A DNA stretch of 54,961 nt from JASFBA01 sp036172265. GTDB taxonomy: Bacteria > Chloroflexota > Chloroflexia > DTKN01. The DNA lies in NCBI GenBank assembly GCA_036172265.1, contig JASFBA010000038.1, positions 1-54,961 on the forward strand, in the 5' to 3' direction. Made by a program: the position numbers and the translations under genes. Below the pieces are notes generated by a model, which was given only the letters and a program-made list of their open reading frames with translations, was not told the origin of the DNA and ran no database searches. Shown here one piece after another: positions 46,391 through 54,961 of this stretch (positions are counted from its first letter, which is position 1; every line of letters starts with the position of its first letter).

Positions 46391-46530
46391 CAACAGGACA
46401 TCGGCAAAATCACCTTGCGTTGCCTTTGCTTCGCCGAAACGTTACCCGGCCGGCGACTTTCCCACAGGGAGGCCGTGAGGCAGGGCCCCGGTGATGTTTT
46501 TGCCCCACCAGGCGAAATTTGCCAGAATTC
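46391..46530. repeat. Dispersed repeat copy before initiator tRNA-Met
   Basis: GGCAAAATCACCTTGCGTTG (46403-46422) and GGCGAAATTTGCCAGAATTC (46511-46530) match the two ends of the 44307-44515 region with few changes, although the middle has diverged. It seems to be a second copy of the same intergenic element. Confidence 0.75.
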
Positions 46531-46532
46531 GG

Positions 46533-46561
46533 TTGACAAAATTGTTCCCCATCGTTATAAT
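46533..46561 (+). promoter_or_regulatory. Consensus promoter of tRNA-Met
   Basis: TTGACA (46533-46538), 17-bp spacer and TATAAT (46556-46561): perfect sigma-70 hexamers, fitting a strong stable-RNA promoter 10 nt before the tRNA. Confidence 0.92.
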
Positions 46562-46571
46562 AGTTTTATAA

Positions 46572-46643
46572 CGCGGGGTGGAGCAGTGGCAGCTCGTCGG
46601 GCTCATAACCCGGAGGTCGGCGGTTCGAATCCGTCCCCCGCTA
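46572..46643 (+). tRNA. Initiator tRNA-fMet (anticodon CAT)
   Basis: Acceptor CGCGGGG pairs with CCCCGCT except at 1-72 (C.T mismatch), the initiator signature. D arm GAGC/GCTC has the A11-U24 pair, the anticodon stem TCGGG/CCCGG carries the three consecutive G-C pairs next to loop CTCATAA, and the T arm is GGCGG TTCGAAT CCGTC. 72 nt; CCA is not encoded. Confidence 0.95.
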
Positions 46644-46668
46644 CTGCTTTGGGAATTCGGCCGGCGGC

Positions 46669-46698
46669 GGGCTTCGCTCCGCAAGCGAGGCCCTTTTT
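46669..46698 (+). terminator. Rho-independent terminator of tRNA-fMet
   Basis: GGGCTTCGCT (46669-46678) and AGCGAGGCCC (46684-46693), with one G.T pair, followed by TTTTT. It lies 25 nt after the tRNA and 28 nt before the YggU-family gene. Confidence 0.85.
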
Positions 46699-46725
46699 AT
46701 TGGCTTCAAAAGGACGGGGACGGCC

Positions 46726-47043
46726 GTGAAGGCGTTGAACTGGCTGGGCGACGACGCTTTCCCGGTGTGGGTCAAGCCCAAGGCCGGGCGTAACCAGGTG
46801 ATCGGCCTGCGCGAAGGTGCGCTCCATGTGGCCCTGAACGCTCCTCCGGTGGAAGGCCGGGCCAACGAGGCCCTGGCACGTTTCCTCTCAGAAGTCCTGG
46901 AAGTACGCCAGAGTCAGGTAGCGATCGTCTCCGGGGAACGCAGTCGGCACAAGGTCGTCCGCATCAGCGGGCTTTCCCCGGAGGAACTGCGCCGGCGCCT
47001 GGAAAAGGTCTTACGAGAACTTGGGGAGGGGCAGCGTGTTTGA
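46726..47043 (+). CDS. YggU/DUF167 family protein
   Basis: 105 residues, GTG start behind GGGGA. The conserved VWVKPKAGRNQVIGLREGALHVALNAPPVEGRANEALARFLSEVL signature is complete. The family's function is unknown; structures show a small alpha/beta fold. It overlaps rnz by 8 nt. Confidence 0.92.
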   Translation: MKALNWLGDDAFPVWVKPKAGRNQVIGLREGALHVALNAPPVEGRANEALARFLSEVLEVRQSQVAIVSGERSRHKVVRISGLSPEELRRRLEKVLRELGEGQRV

Positions 47044-47950
47044 ACTCGTCTTCCTGGGCACGGCAGCCTCGGCTCCGACGGTGGAGCGGAACCTCTCCTC
47101 GGCCATGGTTCTGCACCGGGAGCGCCGTTTTCTCATCGATTGTGGCGAGGGCACCCAGCGCCAGATCATGCGCAGCGGGCTGGGCTTCAAGCGGCTGGAC
47201 CTCGTTCTTCTGACCCACGGTCATCTGGATCACATCCTGGGGCTGGGCGGCATCGCCGCCACCATGGCCCGATGGGGCAACCTCTCCCGAATGACCATTT
47301 ACGGCGGGCGCTGGGCACTGGAGCGGGTGCGAGCGCTGATGGAGGTGGTCCTGCGAGGAGATGAGGTGCAACTGGAGGTACAGTACGTTCCCATCCGGGC
47401 CGGGGTCATCTTGGCCGATGAGTACCTGGAGGTGTGGGCCTTCCCGGTGAGCCATCGGGGGCCGGGAAATTACGGCTTTATCTTCCGGGAACCGGACCGC
47501 CGGCCCTTTCTGCCGGAAAAGGCCGAGGCGCTGGGGGTGCCGGCCGGTCCGGAACGCCGTCGCCTGGTACTGGGCGAAGCCATCACCTTGGCCGATGGAC
47601 GGGTCGTTCACCCGGATGAGGTGCTGGGGCCGGCCCAGCCAGGGACCAAACTGGCCTATGTGGGCGATGCCTCCCGGGTGGACGACCTGGTCGAGGTGGT
47701 ACGCGGTGCCGATGCCCTGGTGATCGAGGCCACCTACCTGACCGCCGATACGGAACTGGCCCGCCAGTTCGGCCACCTGACCGCCCAAGAGGCCGCCTGG
47801 CTGGCCCGCCAGGCGGAGGTGGGCCACCTTTACCTGACCCACATCTCCCAGCGCTATCCTACGGCGGCGATCCTGGAGGAAGCCCGAACCCTTTTTCCCA
47901 ACGTGACGGTGGCCGCCGACCTGGAACGCTACACCGTTCGGCGCGGATGA
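47036..47950 (+). CDS. rnz: Ribonuclease Z
   Basis: 304 residues from GTG 47036 (GGGGAGGGG SD); an in-frame TTG at 47021 is less likely. It is a metallo-beta-lactamase-fold endonuclease that matures tRNA 3' ends. Zn motif THGHLDH (about 58-64), FVSHRGPGNYGFIF-like VSHRGPGNYGF, GDASRVDDL and HLTAQEAAW are present. It matters here because both tRNAs in the window lack an encoded CCA and so need RNase Z cutting. The exosite typical of RNase Z is visible as PAGPERRRL. Confidence 0.93.
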   Translation: MFELVFLGTAASAPTVERNLSSAMVLHRERRFLIDCGEGTQRQIMRSGLGFKRLDLVLLTHGHLDHILGLGGIAATMARWGNLSRMTIYGGRWALERVRALMEVVLRGDEVQLEVQYVPIRAGVILADEYLEVWAFPVSHRGPGNYGFIFREPDRRPFLPEKAEALGVPAGPERRRLVLGEAITLADGRVVHPDEVLGPAQPGTKLAYVGDASRVDDLVEVVRGADALVIEATYLTADTELARQFGHLTAQEAAWLARQAEVGHLYLTHISQRYPTAAILEEARTLFPNVTVAADLERYTVRRG

Positions 47951-47966
47951 GCGGGAACCCGCCTTG

Positions 47967-50900
47967 TCACCGCCGGCGGAAGAGCAGCGGCAGATAAACC
48001 TGCCGGTAAACGATGACGGCCGGCCCGTGCGGCGTCCGTCGCCCGTTCCGGTCTACGTCCTCCAGGATGTAGGAATACGTCTGCCCAGGCCGGGCCGTCG
48101 TATCCAGAAATTCGTAGGTGGCTCCCTCGCCTCTGCCGGGCGAACAGGAGGGGATGAGGGTGGCGTTGAGCCTTTCTCCCCGGTCCTGGGGGGAGGAACT
48201 GCGATAAAGGTTAAAGCCCAGGTTATCGTATTCGCTTGCCGTCTCCCAGGTCAGGTAGATGCCGGAGGCGGCCGGCCGGGCGGCGAAGGAGAGGAGTTTC
48301 ACGGCTGCTGGTATGGCCCCTCCGGTGAAATCGGAGAAAACGTTCACGGTCATGCTGAAGCGGTTGTTTCCCGCGTCTACCAGGTTGCCCATCGTCCAGG
48401 TGCCGCCGTGATACCTCAAGGCGTGGATATTTTCTTCCGTCCCCGTTACATCGGCGTCCACGTAGTTGAAGGTTGTGGTGCAGGTAAAATTGGAGATGCC
48501 GGTAGAGGTGACTGTCCAGTAGCGGGTCAGGTAGTCATTCGGGCTGGGGTTGTTAGGGTGTTTTTCGTCGGTCAGGTTGATGCAGGCCTGACCGGAGGTG
48601 AAGGTGCCGTTCAAGTCCAGAGTGGCCGGCGAATATTCGGCCGTGCCGGTCGCATCGCCGATAGGGAAAGTGTAGGGGGCGGCCGCCGCATACTCCTTGC
48701 ACAGTTGCCCCGTACCGTCAGCCACAACCATATTGGAGGCGTTCAAAGTCCCTCCCACTGCCGTCGCCCCACTGCCCAGGACCAGGTCGTAACTTCCCAG
48801 CGTCAGCCGGCCGTTGGAGAGCGTCAGGGTGTTCTCCACCCGCTCGTTCTGACCCAGCGACACGCCGCTTGCGTTGTTCACGGTCAGGTTGTAGAAGGTG
48901 GTCGGACTGCTGCCCTGGATAGTCTGCGCGCTCGTGCCGTTGAATACCACTGTTCCGGTAATGTGGGTATAGGTCCCATGGTTCGTCCAGTTACCGGCCA
49001 CATTGATCGTCTTGCTGCCGTATTTCGGGCCCCGAACAACCGCCCCGCTCTCGATCGTCAGGTTGTAAAAGTTATAGGTCCCGAGATTGGGCAGTGTGCT
49101 GTCCAGCGCCGTTCCGGTGCTGTTGGCAAAGGTCACCGTTGCCGTTCCGCCGTTGAAGGTGTTTCCCCCGTACACGGCAAACCGGTCCCCGACGACGCGA
49201 AAACTGTGCGTCCCGGCGTTGAGCGTGCTGGAGGATTGCACCCAGATCCTTCCGAACGTGGTCGTACCGCTGCCGGACAGGTTAATATTGCCTCCTCCGT
49301 CGAAATAGATGTCCTGGTCAGCCCCCTCGGTAAAGGTGCCGTTGTTGACAAGGCTATGGCGGACGCATATCTTTCCGCCGGTGGTGTGATTTGTGGTCGT
49401 CCCACCGGCGATCTCCAGGTCGTAGAAGACCTTTCCCCCGTCGCCTAGGATGGCGCTAGGCGATCCGGTGAAGATAAACCTGCCTGTACCGGGATCCATC
49501 GTCCCAGCGCCGCCCTCCTTTTTCAGATCGTTCAGAATGGTCGTTGTCGTCGAGCCGAAATAGACGGCAACGCCGCTCTCTTGGTCCACCACCAGGTTGT
49601 AGAAAGTGGTATCCCCGCTGACGGTCTGCTTCCCGTCCCCACTCTGGCCCGAACTCCCGTTGAAGCGGACGGTGCCGCCGTTGTGGGCAAAGGTACCGGC
49701 CCGCGTCCAGTCGTTCTTCACGCTCAGGATGCCGGAGGTGGAGGTCAGGGCGCTGCCCGAAGCGATGGTCACCGAGCCGCAGGCCGTCTTGTTCGATCCG
49801 GCCGGATAGTTGGGGCTCTGGCCGTTGTTGGCGAAACCGACATGGATATTGAGGGCGGTATTGTTCGTGATGATGACGTTATAGGGCATCCCCTTGTCCG
49901 TCCCGCAGGTGGGGGTAGCGTCGTCCGGCCACCATTCGGCGGCCGAAGCGAAGGAGCCGGAGTTGTTGTAGCGCAAGGTCGAGCCGGCGTCGTAGAAAGG
50001 GGTACCGTCGCAGTTGGATGGAGGGCAACCGGTGCTGCTTCCGTTCTCCTCGCTGGCGACGAAGGTGAACTGGTTCAGGGTGAGCGTGCCGGCGATGTGG
50101 GCCCGTGCCCCGGTGTCGTGGTCATAAAAGTCCACCCCAAAGTTGCCGCTGCCCGATGGATTCCGGGAGATGGTGACGTTATTAAAGGTCGTAGCGATAG
50201 CGGGCGAGCCCCATATCCGGGCGTTCCGGTTATTTTCTCCGCTGAAGACGACCGTGCTTGTCCCCGGATTGAAAGTGCCCTCGTTCCAGAAGACGGGTCC
50301 GGCCGTGCTATCGCCCCGCAGGGTCAGGGTCGTACCGCCGGCACTGAGTTCGGCGCTGCTGTCGTTAATCTTGAGTTGGCGCGTGACGGTGATATCTGTC
50401 GTCAGGGTGACCACCCCCGCAGCCGCATTGTCGATGAGCAGGTAGTCAAAGGTGGTGGATGCACTCCCGCCGACGGTCTGGGGGCCGCTTCCGTTGAAGG
50501 TCACCTGCCGGCCCCGACAGTTGAAGGTGCCGTTGTTGGTCCAGTCCCCCCCCACACTCAAATCGCCGCCCGCATTGGAGGACAGGATGAGCGTCCCTCC
50601 GCTGCCCACCACCACATCGCCGCTCACCGTGGTTCCGTCCGTAATCGCGCCGAAATTGACGGTGCCGTTGTCCACCCGCATATCGCCGCCGATGGTCCAG
50701 TTCCCGCCGGCCCGGGTGATCGTCCGCCCTGCCGTGTTCATCGTAAAGTCATAGACGCTGAGCGCTCCAAAGTCGCTGATGTCGGATTCGCTGTTGAACA
50801 CGTAGCAGTTGCGGGAAAAGGGCTTGGTGCTGGTGCCGTTGTTGGTATTGTTGATGATGTAGTAGCGCGCGTAGCGGGCGGCGGTGCCGATGTAGCCGCC

Positions 50901-51512
50901 GGGGTTTTCGATAGGCACCGGGCCGTAGACGTATCCGCCGCTGGAGGTCAGGTAGCCGAACCAGGCGAACGAGGCAGGCCGGCCGCCGACGGCCGACCAG
51001 GGCAGGGCGAACTCGCGCGTGTTCGTGCCCGAGTTATCGGCGTAATTGCCCCAGTCGGTCGTCGGGGCCGACCAGCCGTTGGCACCGTCTGCTGTGCGAT
51101 ACTCCCGGTAGCCGTTCTTGACATAGAGAACGATGTCGGCGCGGAACTGGAGCGCGGCAAAGCAAGTGTTGTCGTAATTGAACCCGACGATTGTGCCGTC
51201 GGCGTTGGTGCCGCCGTTGATCGGGGCCAATGGGTTCCGGTCCAGGTAGAGGATGGCTCCTTCATAGATGTTGGCTCCGGTGATTCCGACATATAGGTTG
51301 TTGTCATCCCAGGTCATATACCAGACCTGGCTGCCGCTGGTCTGTCGGTTCTGGCCGTCGGTATGATCGCCGTATTCGCCGGGAGAGATCGTGCCGTCCA
51401 CGGTCGGCGTGTTGAACTGGGCCGCGGCCGGCCGGCTTCCGATCCCGGCAACCAGGGATAGCCCCAAGGCCAGGAAAAGGAACAAGATCGCCCGACCCAT
51501 CCCTTTGTTCAT
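47967..51512 (-). CDS. Large extracellular beta-repeat protein with C-terminal YLPLLFRRR tail
   Basis: 1181 residues from ATG 51512 (AAAGGAGG SD). Signal peptide (LFLFLALGLSLVAGIGSRPAAAQ) and an N-terminal carbohydrate-binding/DOMON-like domain (about 30-210, VDGTISPGEY...WYMTWDDNNLYVGITG). Then many parallel beta-helix-type strands with repeated patterns such as TTFYNLTVNNASGV, NVAGNWTNHGTYTH and TLTLSNGRLTLGSYDLVLG. An FnIII-like domain (LLSFAARPAASGIYLTWETASEYDNLGFNLYRSS) precedes the hydrophobic-basic end VYLPLLFRRR. It is a probable surface or matrix protein. The terminal tail is common in proteins of this phylum and may be a sorting signal. Confidence 0.8.
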   Translation of the reverse strand: MNKGMGRAILFLFLALGLSLVAGIGSRPAAAQFNTPTVDGTISPGEYGDHTDGQNRQTSGSQVWYMTWDDNNLYVGITGANIYEGAILYLDRNPLAPINGGTNADGTIVGFNYDNTCFAALQFRADIVLYVKNGYREYRTADGANGWSAPTTDWGNYADNSGTNTREFALPWSAVGGRPASFAWFGYLTSSGGYVYGPVPIENPGGYIGTAARYARYYIINNTNNGTSTKPFSRNCYVFNSESDISDFGALSVYDFTMNTAGRTITRAGGNWTIGGDMRVDNGTVNFGAITDGTTVSGDVVVGSGGTLILSSNAGGDLSVGGDWTNNGTFNCRGRQVTFNGSGPQTVGGSASTTFDYLLIDNAAAGVVTLTTDITVTRQLKINDSSAELSAGGTTLTLRGDSTAGPVFWNEGTFNPGTSTVVFSGENNRNARIWGSPAIATTFNNVTISRNPSGSGNFGVDFYDHDTGARAHIAGTLTLNQFTFVASEENGSSTGCPPSNCDGTPFYDAGSTLRYNNSGSFASAAEWWPDDATPTCGTDKGMPYNVIITNNTALNIHVGFANNGQSPNYPAGSNKTACGSVTIASGSALTSTSGILSVKNDWTRAGTFAHNGGTVRFNGSSGQSGDGKQTVSGDTTFYNLVVDQESGVAVYFGSTTTTILNDLKKEGGAGTMDPGTGRFIFTGSPSAILGDGGKVFYDLEIAGGTTTNHTTGGKICVRHSLVNNGTFTEGADQDIYFDGGGNINLSGSGTTTFGRIWVQSSSTLNAGTHSFRVVGDRFAVYGGNTFNGGTATVTFANSTGTALDSTLPNLGTYNFYNLTIESGAVVRGPKYGSKTINVAGNWTNHGTYTHITGTVVFNGTSAQTIQGSSPTTFYNLTVNNASGVSLGQNERVENTLTLSNGRLTLGSYDLVLGSGATAVGGTLNASNMVVADGTGQLCKEYAAAAPYTFPIGDATGTAEYSPATLDLNGTFTSGQACINLTDEKHPNNPSPNDYLTRYWTVTSTGISNFTCTTTFNYVDADVTGTEENIHALRYHGGTWTMGNLVDAGNNRFSMTVNVFSDFTGGAIPAAVKLLSFAARPAASGIYLTWETASEYDNLGFNLYRSSSPQDRGERLNATLIPSCSPGRGEGATYEFLDTTARPGQTYSYILEDVDRNGRRTPHGPAVIVYRQVYLPLLFRRR

Positions 51513-51765
51513 CGGATGCCTCCTTTGGCTCCACCGGGGCCGCCTGCCTTTGGCCGAAATCGTCCCAAGGAGAGCCGGTACAGTAGCCCATCCCACCCAA
51601 TAGCCACCCCGCCCGAAGGTAGGGGCACAACGCACTTGCCCTCCTCCCCCCGATGGGGGAGGCTGGGAAAAAGGGCTTCATCGCCCCTTTCCCCCGGCCC
51701 TTCCCTCCAGTGGGAAGGAACTTGCCGTTAACCTGATACCTGAGAGGCAACCCGACGGGTCGCCC
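51513..51765. other. Intergenic region with CCCCCCGATGGGGGAGG element
   Basis: About 250 nt. CCTCCCCCCGATGGGGGAGG near 51643-51662 is a palindrome related to the 93-bp repeat at 4099. TTGCCGTTAACCTGA near 51721 recurs near 44552. No gene or clear promoter was seen. Confidence 0.55.
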
Positions 51766-54471
51766 CTACGCCTTTTCTCCACTACGGGCCAGTTCCTCGT
51801 AACGGTGAAAGGACTGGGCGGCACGGACGGTATCCCCGATGGACTGGTAGGCCCGGCCCAGAAGGTAGTAGGTGCGGGCGTAGCGGGGTTGCAACTGGAG
51901 GGCCTGGCGGAAGGTCGCGATAGCCTCCTGGACTCGGCCCATCTCCCGCAGGGCGACCCCCAGGCCGTTATACGCCTCGACATCCCGAGGGTTCAACCGG
52001 ATGGCCTCCTGGAAGGCGGCGACAGCGGCCGGGAGATCCCCCTTGGCGGCCAGGGCCACGCCCAGGTTGTAGGCAGCGGCCGCATGGGAAGGTTGCTGCT
52101 TGAGGACTTCCCGCAGGTAGGTTATGGCCTGGTCGTACTCTTTCATAGCGGCACAGGTCAGACCGAGTTGATAGAAGGCCTCGGCATCGCCGGGGTGGAA
52201 TCGAAGGTAATCGGTAAAGGTCTCGTAGGCTTCCCGAAGCCGGTCCAGGTGTCGGAGGCCCAGGCCCAAAAGGAAACGGGCCCGGTGGTTTTCCGGGTCC
52301 AGTTCCACCGCTTGTTTCAGGGCAATGGCGGCCTCATCGTAGCGTTGCAAGTTGTGGCAAGTTTCTCCCAGGACGTACTGAAACTGGGCATCGCCGGGGC
52401 GCAGCCGGGCCGCCCGAGTGAGGGGGGACAAAGCCCGTTCGGGGTCGTTCTGGGCCAGGTAGGCCAGGCCCAGGTTGAAGTGGGCCTCGGCATGGTCGGG
52501 CTGGAGTTCGATGACCCGATGGTAGAGTTCGATGGCGGCAACCAGGCCCTGGGGGATACGGCGGGCGCGGGCCTGGGCCACGACCATGTTGGCCAGGCGG
52601 TAGGCCGCTTCGGCGTCGTCGGGGTGGGCCCGCAGGTTGCGACGCAGCGTCTCCACGGCGTTTTCGAGTTCCCCCTTCTCCTGGTAGAGCCGGCTGAGGG
52701 TATCGTAGGCCGGTCGGAAGTCGGGATCGAGGCGAATGGCCTCTTCCAGTTCGATGATGGCCATGTTGGGCTGTCCCCGATCTCGGTAGACCAACCCCAG
52801 GCAGTAGTGGGCCTCGGCATTCTCTGCTTCCAGTTCCAGCGCCCGGGTAAACTCGGCCTCGGCGTCGGCCAGGCGGTTCTGGCTGCGATAGGCCAGGCCC
52901 AGGTTGATGTGCATCTCGGCCGTGTCGGCAGGGACGGCGGTGGCCTCCCGAAACTCGCTGACGGCCAGTTCGGCCCGGCCCTGGCGCTTGTAGATCAGCC
53001 CCAGTTCGTAGTGAGCCTCTGGGAAATTGGGGCGAAGGCGGATGGCCTCTTGATAGGCATCCACGGCCTGGTCCAGATCGCCCATCTGCCGGTAGAGCCG
53101 GCCCAGGCGGAGGTAAGTCTCGGGGTTTTCCGGGTCCTGGGCGACAGCCTGCTGGAGTTCCTTCAGGGCCAGTTCGGGCATGCCCCGGTCCTGATACAGT
53201 TCGGCCAGATCGCGGTGGACGTCGGGGTAATGGGGACGGATGGACAGGGCCTGGCGAAGTTCGGCAAAGGCCTCGTCCAGTTGCTTTTGCTGGCGGTAGA
53301 TCAGGCCGAGGAGGCGGTGGGCCTCGGCCATCTGGGGGTCCAAGCGGCCGGCCTCCTGAAATTCGGCGATGGCTTCGGCCAGGCGGCCCTGTTCGCGGTA
53401 GACCAGTCCCAGGTTATAGTGGATGAGGGCGCTATGGGGCTCCAGGTGCAGGGCCAGGCGGAGTTCCTCGACGGCCTGGTCCAGTTCCCCTTGGCGCCAG
53501 TAGAGCAGGCCCAGGTTGTGGTGGCAGGCCGCCCACTGGGGGAGCAGCCGGCCGGCCTCCTGGTAGGACTTGCGGGCCTCTTCCCACTCCTCCCGCAGGA
53601 AGTAAGCATTTCCCAGGAAAAAGTGGATGACGCCTGTGGCGGCGGCATCCTGGGCGTGCTCGTTGGACTCGATCAGGGCCCGGATAAGGGCGGCCTTGAA
53701 CTCGTTGATGGCCGCATCGTAGCGGCGGCCGGCGTAGTGGGCCAGGCCGGCCGTGAAGGAGGCCAAGAGGGTCGCCCCAATGGCCGGACGGGGCAGGCGA
53801 GCGACGTGTTCCTGACCGAGGCGGAAGGAAGTGACGCCCATCAGTCGGCCGTGCCCAGGGATGGCCGGCGGTTCCAGCGGCTTCAGGATGACAAAACAGG
53901 ACAGAAGGGAAGAGGGGTCTCCGGCCGGCACCCACCCCCAGAGGACAGCGTTCAGGCGTTGACGTTCGGCCTCCTCGCGGGCCTGCTCGGCACTGCCGAC
54001 AAAGGGCATCCGCCAGACGGCGGCTCCGCTGCACCCCTTGTCGGCCAGGTTGACCTCCAATTGGTGATAGACGACCTCGCTCACCTCTTCGGCCCCCACC
54101 GGAGGGGGAAGGAGCGGAAGCGGTTGCCCGTCCTCGCCGAGCGGGGTTTCCAAAGGCAGGCGTGAGCGGGCCCAGGGCGGACGGAAGGGGGGCGGGCGCA
54201 GCCGGCCGGCCGGCGCTTCTCCGGGGAGGCGCTCCCAGCCCATCGTGGCCACGCCGAGGACAAAGTCGCCGGCCGGAGGCCGGGGGGTGGGCATGTTCAT
54301 CAGCCCCCAGTTGACGATCAGGGCGATGGCGATGACGATCTTGATGCCGCGCACGACGGGGGAAGGCTCGACCTGCAGGATGAGGAGCAGGACGGCCAGC
54401 ACCCCCAGCAGAAGGATCAGGATGCCAGCGGCGATGGCGACCCGTTGCCAGTTCCAGCGCCAGACGATCAC
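51766..54471 (-). CDS. Membrane-anchored protein with about 16-18 tetratricopeptide repeats
   Basis: 901 residues from GTG 54471, which follows GAGGT by 6 nt; a GTG at 54483 would leave only about 8 nt of leader. One N-terminal membrane helix pair (IAAGILILLLGVLAVLLLIL and VVRGIKIVIAIALIVNWGLM), a 150-residue linker domain, then TPRs from about 250 to 890 with recurring AEAHYxLGLxYRxQGRxxxAIxEFxxAxRLxP. TPR arrays hold protein partners in complexes. The partner is unknown. Its own consensus promoter is at 54499. Confidence 0.88.
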   Translation of the reverse strand: MIVWRWNWQRVAIAAGILILLLGVLAVLLLILQVEPSPVVRGIKIVIAIALIVNWGLMNMPTPRPPAGDFVLGVATMGWERLPGEAPAGRLRPPPFRPPWARSRLPLETPLGEDGQPLPLLPPPVGAEEVSEVVYHQLEVNLADKGCSGAAVWRMPFVGSAEQAREEAERQRLNAVLWGWVPAGDPSSLLSCFVILKPLEPPAIPGHGRLMGVTSFRLGQEHVARLPRPAIGATLLASFTAGLAHYAGRRYDAAINEFKAALIRALIESNEHAQDAAATGVIHFFLGNAYFLREEWEEARKSYQEAGRLLPQWAACHHNLGLLYWRQGELDQAVEELRLALHLEPHSALIHYNLGLVYREQGRLAEAIAEFQEAGRLDPQMAEAHRLLGLIYRQQKQLDEAFAELRQALSIRPHYPDVHRDLAELYQDRGMPELALKELQQAVAQDPENPETYLRLGRLYRQMGDLDQAVDAYQEAIRLRPNFPEAHYELGLIYKRQGRAELAVSEFREATAVPADTAEMHINLGLAYRSQNRLADAEAEFTRALELEAENAEAHYCLGLVYRDRGQPNMAIIELEEAIRLDPDFRPAYDTLSRLYQEKGELENAVETLRRNLRAHPDDAEAAYRLANMVVAQARARRIPQGLVAAIELYHRVIELQPDHAEAHFNLGLAYLAQNDPERALSPLTRAARLRPGDAQFQYVLGETCHNLQRYDEAAIALKQAVELDPENHRARFLLGLGLRHLDRLREAYETFTDYLRFHPGDAEAFYQLGLTCAAMKEYDQAITYLREVLKQQPSHAAAAYNLGVALAAKGDLPAAVAAFQEAIRLNPRDVEAYNGLGVALREMGRVQEAIATFRQALQLQPRYARTYYLLGRAYQSIGDTVRAAQSFHRYEELARSGEKA

Positions 54472-54498
54472 CGTTGACCTCACTGCATTTCTGGAACT

Positions 54499-54527
54499 AT
54501 TATATCATCCTGCGACTGAGTTGTAAA
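54499..54527 (-). promoter_or_regulatory. Promoter of the TPR gene
   Basis: Minus strand TTTACA (complement of 54522-54527), 17-bp spacer, TATAAT (complement of 54499-54504). It implies an about 20-nt leader before GTG 54471. Confidence 0.75.
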
Positions 54528-54614
54528 CCGAGCCGGGATGCACTGAGGTGAGGGGGGATAGAGGGAGTTGGGAATGGGGGACTCTGGGGAACGGAGGCGG
54601 CCGGGGGAGCGGGT

Positions 54615-54905
54615 TCAGGGCCGGGGGCGCCGGGGGGAGGAAGGCTTGCGGCCCGGCCGGCCCGGCTTCCAGAGGCGATGGATCTCCTCCCAGATCTGCC
54701 GGCCCTGGGGATGATCCCGGAAAAAGGTTACCCAGTGGGCGACGTGTTCGTCGGAGATGGCCAGTTGCCGGGCATAGGCGAGGAGTTCTGCCGGGACATC
54801 GGCCGGCCATTCCTCCTCCACCCGTTCTACGCCGGGGGGGAGGACCTCGCCGGGGTCAAAGTCCAGTTCGAACTCGGCGTCGCCGATACGAATGCGCCTG
54901 CTCAT
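54615..54905 (-). CDS. Small hypothetical protein
   Basis: 96 residues from ATG 54905 (or GTG 54911 behind AAAGG). The N-terminal MSRRIRIGDAEFELDFDPGEVLPPGVERVEEEWP is followed by DVPAELLAYARQLAISDEHVAHWVTFFRDHPQGRQIWEEIHRLW and a basic Arg/Pro-rich tail. No family is recognised. The upstream part of its transcript lies near the window edge and no promoter is visible. Confidence 0.6.
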   Translation of the reverse strand: MSRRIRIGDAEFELDFDPGEVLPPGVERVEEEWPADVPAELLAYARQLAISDEHVAHWVTFFRDHPQGRQIWEEIHRLWKPGRPGRKPSSPRRPRP

Positions 54906-54961
54906 TTCCACCGAACCTTTCCTTATCCAAACCGCATTTCAGATGGGCAACTCCATCTTAC

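Noticed and set aside
47964..51296. Two long plus-strand ORFs (494 and 571 residues) over the large surface protein
   Set aside because: Antisense to a gene with clear signal peptide and domain structure; Gly/Val-rich translations are a codon-bias effect.
51805..54165. 786-residue plus-strand ORF over the TPR gene
   Set aside because: Antisense shadow; repeats mirror the TPR repeats and no domain is present.
1..54961. CRISPR arrays, prophage or insertion sequences
   Set aside because: No regularly spaced 25-40 bp repeats with unique spacers, no transposase, integrase or phage structural genes were found in any frame.

Overview
The window reads as chromosomal DNA of a high-GC bacterium, most likely Chloroflexota (Anaerolineae-like). 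This is inferred from content: secreted proteins and lipoproteins with Thr/Pro linkers, an extracellular protein ending in a hydrophobic-basic YLPLLFRRR tail, a RemA-gmk pair, FhaA/FhaB-type FHA proteins, an Asp23 protein and many short intergenic palindromes. No 16S gene is present, so the assignment is not proven. Most promoters are classical sigma-70 type with exactly 17 bp between hexamers, and many real starts are GTG or TTG chosen by a strong Shine-Dalgarno (SD) site.

Layout. 1-7.3 kb, mostly minus strand: end of a secreted protein, then hutI - sugar-binding lipoprotein - pth, a 1 kb non-coding stretch with a 93-bp tandem repeat, and pheT without pheS. 7.4-12.5 kb, plus strand: three paralogous secreted clan GH-A glycoside hydrolases followed by a glycosyltransferase. 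12.7-14.6 kb: an HTH protein and a MntA/HepT toxin-antitoxin pair. 14.6-19.5 kb, minus strand: a restriction-modification pair co-directional with fmdB, ftsY and a lipoprotein gene. 19.5-25.2 kb, plus: TctA-like permease, oligopeptide-type binding protein, and a membrane spermidine-synthase-like protein lacking catalytic residues.

25.2-29.3 kb is the most unusual locus: a CsoR/CstR-family repressor behind an operator-like palindrome, an M50 protease with CBS domains, a cysteine desulfurase homologue that has lost its PLP lysine and substrate arginine, IscU, a small zinc ribbon, a DsrE-family protein and TusA. I read it as a persulfide-responsive sulfur-relay or Fe-S scaffold operon.

29.4-37.3 kb is housekeeping, mainly minus: tRNA-Gln, gmk, remA, acpP, nusB, asp23, two FHA proteins, tsaB, tsaE, then plus-strand glycosyltransferase and nadD, and trpS under a tryptophan T-box. 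37.4-42.6 kb: folE, a histone-deacetylase-like amidohydrolase, and a Tat-signal radical SAM enzyme convergent with a membrane polyferredoxin operon. 43-48 kb: hflX, small membrane and phosphatase genes, initiator tRNA-Met, a YggU-family gene and rnz. 48-55 kb, minus: a 1181-residue extracellular protein, a 901-residue TPR membrane protein and a small hypothetical gene.

All coordinates and motifs were read by eye. Functional names rest on recognised motifs and no database search was run.
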